Source: Vanessa cardui (lineage: Eukaryota > Arthropoda > Insecta > Lepidoptera > Nymphalidae). From it: a DNA stretch of 64,000 nt. How positions within the stretch are numbered: position 1 is the stretch's first letter; the number at the start of each line of letters is the position of its first letter. Below are positions 61,276 to 64,000 of this stretch, piece after piece. The notes beneath the pieces are model-generated. The model saw only the letters and a program-made list of their open reading frames with translations, did no database searches and was not told where the DNA came from. The position numbers were made by a program, and so were the translations under genes. Location: contig NC_061140.1 in the NCBI RefSeq assembly GCF_905220365.1, forward strand, positions 2,172,501 to 2,236,500. The letters are read 5' to 3'.

Positions 61276-62209
61276 GGCAGGAGGATAAGGGTGAGATGCA
61301 CATTGCTAGGTGACCTTTTAAAGAGGGAAAGTGGCACCCATAGACATTTGCGCTGTAAGAAATTTTAAGAAAACCCGATGCACTTTAGGATTGGGAACTA
61401 AGTCATGTGCCTGAAAGAAAGTTCTAGAATAAATTGACAATGACCAAATTATACGAGCCCACTCAAGCTTAAATTGACTAAAGTTGTACCACGTATAAGT
61501 ATACGTTGTATAGCCTACCTATTTTATTAAAATAAAACGAAACATCAATGCCTACTAAATAATAGTTATATCTCTTTTTCACTAGTATATAATAATTATA
61601 TTATGAGCAGAGCAGAGCATCAAAGAAACAGCTACTTTTATACGGTCGTAATCGTGATTACACAGATTACTGTCACCATCATCTTGACGGTGCCATCTGT
61701 ATCCCGCGATTCAGCGACAAATTAATGCAACAGCCAGATCTGATAACGATTTAACGAAGAAGTTAACTGACTTCACAGTGCATTCTCACAGTCGTGTTCT
61801 CAGAACAGATAATGCATAGGAGATGGCATCATCACCATTAAAATTTATCATGAGAACCGAAGCAGCTGAAGCGACAGTAGGTTTCGTGTGCAAGAAATAA
61901 TATCAGTGTTAATTAATTTGGTGCACTGCTAATTAAAAAAAATATATAACAAAAGAGGTTTTACAAAAGTTGCCAGAAAGCAATTTATGGAGGATGTATT
62001 TGCTTTCAATAAAAGAAAGTTTATCGATAAAATCGTTTTTGCCTTTCATTTTGATAACCTGCATCTTGTATCAAATAAAATTTACTTTAAACATTGCCTT
62101 TTAGAAAAACAGTTTATTATTTCTTGAAAAATATACACGCCTATAAAGAACATATATCTATAACCTTACATCTCGTTAGCAGAAATATATCTCCGCATCA
62201 TAATATATT
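61276..62209. other. Intergenic; one short frame noted
   Basis: At 61602 a 40-codon frame starts MSRAEHQRNSYFYTVVIVIT and contains a hydrophobic stretch, but it has no partner exon or homology that I recognise. Nothing else stands out. Confidence 0.3.
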
Positions 62210-62450
62210 TTTGTGGTATTGATAGGCGAACGGGCAAACGGTTCTCCTGCTGATAAGTCATCACTACTCGAAGACCTTGGCTCTGCAAGAAACATTAAAC
62301 ATGCCTTATAATCTAGCGTACTCAGATGTTATTTTTCATGAGCCAATTACTGGTGTATCCTGCAAATCGGAACACATCAATACTAAGTTAATACCTATGG
62401 CTGTTTGGTAGCAGGACATCTGGCGATTGGGTCCTATCCATCCAGAAAGA
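62210..62450 (+). repeat. Repeat C, strongly diverged
   Basis: It keeps the order 'attgataggcgaacgggc', 'aatctagcgtactcagatg', 'aatcggaacacatcaatact' and 'gctgtttggtagcagga'. Confidence 0.5.
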
Positions 62451-62579
62451 CTTAACATGATAATTAATACAAAATTAATTTGTCTTTACATATAATTGTT
62501 ATTAAAATCAATACTTATAATTAAATTAGAACGTCTGTTTACATCAAAATAACAATTTCACTAAATGTATTCGTAAGTA

Positions 62580-62790
62580 TATACGGTATATATACCACAA
62601 TATTTTGTTCCGGCTAATCTCGGGAACGACTGTATCGATTTTAACGGGACTTTCACTACCAGATAGCTGATGTAATAAGGAGGAACTTAGTTTACTTCTA
62701 ATAAGTAATAGGTTATTGTAAAATCTTTGAATCGAACGATAACTTTTTTGGTAAGCTCAAACGCGCACGAAGTCAGGGGCACAGCTAGTT
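62580..62790 (+). mobile_element. Interspersed element end, family G
   Basis: Includes 'ggctaatctcgggaacgac', 'gggactttcactaccagata' and 'aggggcacagctagtt', the + orientation of 24582-24790. Confidence 0.5.
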
Positions 62791-63175
62791 ACAAATAAAA
62801 CTATAGATTTTTATATAATAACAGTCTTTTTATGCCTCGTGTATATTATTATGCCAATTAAGATGATTATTTCCAAATTGAAAATTAAATCTTTATCGTA
62901 ACTATTAGTGCGGAATATTTGCTGCAGTAAATAAGCAAATTCTGTAAATTATCTTCAGAACTAAAGTTCATATCTTGCTCAACCCAACCACAAAACACAA
63001 GGATAATTTATTAGAAACAACAATATCTGTCTATAGGCACCGTGCGTAGCGATGACTCTGCCATCTCGTGACTCATATTCAAAACTTTTACCCTCAATTT
63101 CAGAAATTCTACTGTCAAACAACGGAAAATATTTCTGAATGATCGTGTTAATTTTTCATAATTTGAGCTATCGAA

Positions 63176-63533
63176 ATGTATTGTTGTATTTCTGGATACC
63201 GTAATACATCCAAAAACAACTTTAAGGGTGTAAAATTTTACTATTTCCCTACTAATAGTACTCACATGCCATTGCTTAGGGATAAAAGAGTGAAATGGAT
63301 AAATGCAGTTATTAAACACACGTAAGTATACCTTCAAGTATTTAAAAAGTACTATTTGATTTTATTTATATAAAAATTACCAATTTTCTGGGTAATTGTT
63401 TTACGGAAGACAGTTTATTTTCGTCGATCGTTGAATCTAACCTATAACCGTTGTTTCTTTTATTAGACATCCAAATAACTGGTTCCCATCTAAAAATACC
63501 ATCATCTGCAGCGCCCATTACTTTCATTGTTAA
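63176..63533 (+). pseudogene. THAP zinc-finger coding relic, two exons
   Basis: Exon 1 (63176-63321, donor 'gtaagt') encodes MYCCISGYRNTSKNNFKGVK, then FYYFPTN and KRVKWINAVIKHT. Exon 2 (63467-63533, acceptor 'ttttattag') continues in frame with HPNNWFPSKNTIICSAHYF and stops two codons later. This is the THAP layout: N-terminal cysteine pair, F-x-x-FP, the W, and the C-x2-H pair (CSAH). The second cysteine is replaced by Tyr8 and the usual H of FHxFP by Tyr, and the stop comes right after the domain, so zinc binding is doubtful. It could derive from a P-element-like transposase or a host THAP gene. Confidence 0.6.
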
Positions 63534-63819
63534 TTGGTAAAAAACCATGTTTTATAATTTTGATCATTTAAAATCATATTTACAGACTTGACAGCTGCCA
63601 GCCTGCCACCAATGTGTCTGGGAAGTTTATTTTTTTACTCGCACGGTGTCTCTGCTGTCGGGTTTATAACGCCCTCTATTGTTTCTGCACGGTGCCTATA
63701 TCTCTATAATATTACAGACATAAGTCAAAATTTGTTACGAGACATTTCGATTTTTTTATATGTTTACTAGAAACTGCACGCTGTTTCTTACGCCCATACT
63801 TGCGAAGATTTAATATATC

Positions 63820-63890
63820 CTAAGTTACACTGGCTCAACCTGCAAACCATCTCAACAATGCTGTTTGTCTTTAGACTATATCATGATGAT
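63820..63890 (+). repeat. Repeat C fragment
   Basis: 'taagttacactggctcaacc' and 'atctcaacaatgctg' are diverged middle words of repeat C. Confidence 0.45.
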
Positions 63891-63962
63891 CTTAGAAAGA
63901 TCCCTACCGAGTGTATAAAAATATCGATCATACATACACGAAGTTTTTTTACAAAAACAATT

Positions 63963-64000
63963 ACGACAGCCTGTAAATTTCCCACTGCTGAGCTGAGGCC
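63963..64000 (-). mobile_element. SINE A, cut by the window end
   Basis: 'cagcctgtaaatttcccact' and 'gctgagctgaggcc' are the 3' end of family A on the minus strand. Confidence 0.85.

Noticed and set aside
63588..63770. 60-codon frame as a third THAP-gene exon
   Set aside because: The THAP frame already stops at 63533 and no convincing splice links the two.

Overview
The window is AT-rich eukaryotic DNA that looks lepidopteran, most likely from a butterfly. The case rests on two tRNA-derived SINE families in many copies, a Jockey-type LINE relic, Helitron-like ends and very common short interspersed repeats of lepidopteran type, together with intron-split insect genes: an RR-1 cuticular protein and an ADAMTS-like metalloprotease. 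No species call is possible from sequence reading alone.

Gene content is sparse and all well-supported genes lie on the + strand. (1) 1967-7188 is a complete four-exon cuticular protein gene of 169 residues with a Rebers-Riddiford RR-1 chitin-binding domain, a TATA box and a poly(A) signal. (2) 22033-28707 is a complete five-exon gene for a 262-residue secreted zinc metalloprotease. It consists of a signal peptide plus an ADAMTS-type catalytic domain and lacks prodomain, disintegrin and thrombospondin modules. (3) 41639-41716 looks like the first, signal-peptide exon of another secreted protein, possibly a tandem paralogue whose remaining exons lie beyond the window. (4) 63176-63533 is a THAP zinc-finger coding relic with one zinc cysteine replaced and an early stop.

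Most of the rest is mobile DNA. Three copies of a 1.7-1.9 kb composite element (8795-10740, 18502-20203, 42341-43999) carry a large internal palindrome. The palindrome arms match each other within a copy but differ between copies in paired positions, and in the first copy the loop is flipped and there is a third arm. Other elements include a PIF/Harbinger-like relic at 14717-15515, three copies of a MITE ending in a shared TIR, a TIR repeat that also occurs as a ~268-bp tandem array, internally deleted LINEs, and two local tandem duplications (49277-50303 and 60035-60600), one of which holds a SINE between its copies.

Layout: 1-8 kb cuticle gene; 8.8-10.7 kb foldback copy A; 14-21 kb mixed SINEs, Harbinger relic, MITE and foldback copy B; 21.2 kb CA microsatellite; 22-29 kb metalloprotease gene; 29.8-40 kb TE-dense with LINE relics; 41.6 kb orphan first exon; 42.3-44 kb foldback copy C; 44.5-64 kb SINEs, tandem duplications, LINE tails and the THAP relic. 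All exon models are read by eye from splice consensus and frame continuity; no transcript or homology search was available.
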